From: a virus
DNA length: 22,167 bases
IMG/VR virus record: IMGVR_UViG_3300042673_002329
Location: 1-22,167 of that record
Strand: one strand, 5' to 3'
The translations under genes and the position numbers were made by a program. Below are positions 21,100 through 22,167 of the stretch, piece after piece; positions within the stretch are counted from its first letter, which is position 1; every line of letters begins with the position of its first letter. The notes under the pieces were generated by a model. That model saw only the letters and a list, made by a program, of their open reading frames with translations, ran no database searches and was not told the DNA's origin.

Positions 21100-21600
21100 T
21101 TACCACGGGATGTCATCATCCGAAAATCCAACGCTCTTTCTCTCAAAATTTGAGGCATTCGCAAGGACGGCTTTCAACCTGTCGTTTCGCATAATCCGCC
21201 GAATGCGGAACTGATCGCCGCCCTTCCCTTCGGTTGCGGCAATCCGCTCATGCAGCGTGACAAAATTGTTCACAAACTTGGCAATCCAAACAAGCGTCTG
21301 GGCCTTTGCCTCGGAAACGCTGTCAAAATTGTCCTCAAACAGCAGAACACCATCGTAGTAAATCGATGCCCTTGCACCAGATACATCCTCGACCTTGGTG
21401 AACCGAACATCAATGCCGCTGATGGAATGAACCTCATCGAAACTATATCTGGAGTCCGAATCAAAATCTTTGCCAATCTCGTCGTCGTTCAAACTCATCG
21501 CAACCTCCATCAACCAGACCGCATGAACCAAATCGTGCGGCAAACCAACCCGAAACTTGTCAGAAAACAACGCCAATATCTGACGAAGATCATAGATCAT
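21100..21600 (-). CDS. Unknown protein ending in an SSB-like tail
   Basis: This 166-residue acidic protein has a helical N-terminus (IYDLRQILALFSDKF, DLVHAVWLMEVAMSL), a beta-rich middle (SISGIDVRFTKVEDVSGA, ASIYYDGVLLFEDNF) and a long helix SEAKAQTLVWIAKFVNNFVT followed by LHERIAATEGK. The last residues, VGFSDDDIPW, closely resemble the DDDIPF tip of bacterial SSB, which binds many repair and replication proteins. ATG shares bases with the previous stop (ATGA). A second ATG at 21495 has GGAGG five bases upstream and would give a 131-residue form, so two starts are possible. No catalytic motif or known family is seen. Confidence 0.72.
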   Translation of the reverse strand: MIYDLRQILALFSDKFRVGLPHDLVHAVWLMEVAMSLNDDEIGKDFDSDSRYSFDEVHSISGIDVRFTKVEDVSGARASIYYDGVLLFEDNFDSVSEAKAQTLVWIAKFVNNFVTLHERIAATEGKGGDQFRIRRIMRNDRLKAVLANASNFERKSVGFSDDDIPW

Positions 21601-21752
21601 TTGGCATCGACCTGATGCACCTCAATCCGAACCGTCACAGGATTCTCGCGGCAATTATTGATCTCGATACTTGCCCAAATGATGAGCAGAAAAGCGGCAG
21701 CGAAAACGCCGCATCCTGTATCACTAGAAACCTTGACGATAGGATCGCTCAT
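21597..21752 (-). CDS. Small single-pass membrane protein
   Basis: This 51-residue frame begins with ATG directly after the TAG of the preceding gene and ends in TGA overlapping the next ATG (ATGA). Residues 13-28 (GCGVFAAAFLLIIWAS) form one membrane helix. A short polar N-terminus (SDPIVKVSSDT) and a C-terminal part ENPVTVRIEVHQVDAK follow it on opposite sides. Orientation is uncertain. Tight coupling on both sides makes a real gene likely although it is short. It may be an inner-membrane protein used early in infection. No holin-like second helix is present, and no family is recognised. Confidence 0.65.
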   Translation of the reverse strand: MSDPIVKVSSDTGCGVFAAAFLLIIWASIEINNCRENPVTVRIEVHQVDAK

Positions 21753-22167
21753 CTAGTCCTTTTTCTCATCAGGGGTTGAAGCACCTGTCATCGAAGCACC
21801 CTGCTCGACAATCGAGACGCTCTGATCAATGGGCGGTGGGTTCTCTAGGTACATAACCATCGCACGCGCCAACTCACGGTAGGGCGTAATCGATGTGAAA
21901 GCCACCACGAAATCGCGGTCAGGCAACGCGCTGCGAACCAGATCGATGATCGACAACACCGTAAGCGGGTCGCTCAAATCAGGAATCGCCTCGTCCGCAT
22001 TGCGAACCTCGATGAACCGCTTTGCATTCAAGACCTGCAAAATGCCATCTTCACTGGTGCCAACAACCAACTCGCGATCGGTTGTCGACATACCCTTGAT
22101 CCAACGCCAACCAGACAACTTCTTGAGCCGCTCGGCAAACTCGCGATCCTCTGCCTCGGTCTCCTCA
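21753..22167 (-). CDS. Hypothetical protein, C-terminal part (starts outside the window)
   Basis: The frame is open from the window edge, beginning EETEAEDREFAERLKKLSGW and continuing to TAG, giving 137 residues. Internal TTG and ATG codons (22118, 22091) are possible starts, but the upstream residues look coding, so the gene probably continues beyond the edge. It has an alpha/beta pattern: RELVVGTSEDGILQVLNAKR, then FIEVRNADEAIP, a helix SDPLTVLSIIDLVRSALPD, a strand FVVAFTSITPY and a helix ELARAMVMYLE. The tail is polar and flexible (Gly, Ser, Thr, Pro, Lys). No family is recognised. Confidence 0.7.
   Translation of the reverse strand, partial: EETEAEDREFAERLKKLSGWRWIKGMSTTDRELVVGTSEDGILQVLNAKRFIEVRNADEAIPDLSDPLTVLSIIDLVRSALPDRDFVVAFTSITPYRELARAMVMYLENPPPIDQSVSIVEQGASMTGASTPDEKKD

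Overview
This window is part of the genome of a tailed double-stranded DNA phage (Caudoviricetes). All 30 genes I can support lie on the minus strand. They are packed with 0-2 base gaps or short overlaps, and ATGA, TGATG and TTGA stop/start fusions are common. The host is not identified by anything here. The three best promoters are ordinary sigma70-type (TTGACN, 16-17 bp, TANNNT), so the host RNA polymerase is probably used for these units. No tRNA, CRISPR array, insertion sequence, integrase or lysogeny cassette was seen.

Layout in the direction of transcription (high to low coordinates). (1) 22167-20198: five unknown small proteins, one with a single membrane helix and one ending in an SSB-like acidic tail. 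(2) A promoter at 20174-20201 opens a replication unit: DUF932 protein, a small helical protein, a KhpA-like KH RNA-binding protein, three hypotheticals, a DnaC-like AAA+ helicase loader, a DnaB-like helicase, a DnaG-type primase, and a protein whose C-terminus recalls the AcrVA2 family. A hairpin terminator at 13161-13190 closes it. (3) A strong promoter with a palindromic operator at 13008-13059 drives a gp32-like ssDNA-binding protein and one hypothetical. (4) A third promoter (11604-11632) starts a recombination unit: SF2 helicase (UvsW-like), MerR-like HTH protein, a duplicated-domain protein, an unlisted 53-residue cysteine-rich protein, a RecA-type recombinase with a cysteine insertion, a membrane-anchored small protein, a PD-(D/E)XK nuclease, an ASCH-like protein, a Cas4-like Fe-S nuclease, a RuvC-like resolvase and an unknown protein. 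(5) 4271-1: a zinc-ribbon protein, a ParB-domain protein, a probable small terminase, the large terminase and the N-terminal third of the portal protein, which runs off the window.

Taken together, helicase, loader, primase and SSB make a fork, RecA, UvsW-like helicase, Cas4-like nuclease and RuvC-like resolvase make a recombination pathway that would build and trim concatemers, and terminase and portal package them. No DNA polymerase is present in this window.

The most unusual signals are: a near-palindromic 15-bp sequence, CGCGCAATYRATTGC, repeated six times in two different reading frames and once between genes; a cysteine-rich mini-gene coupled to recA; a phage KhpA homologue; an AcrVA2-like protein; and an SSB-tail mimic.
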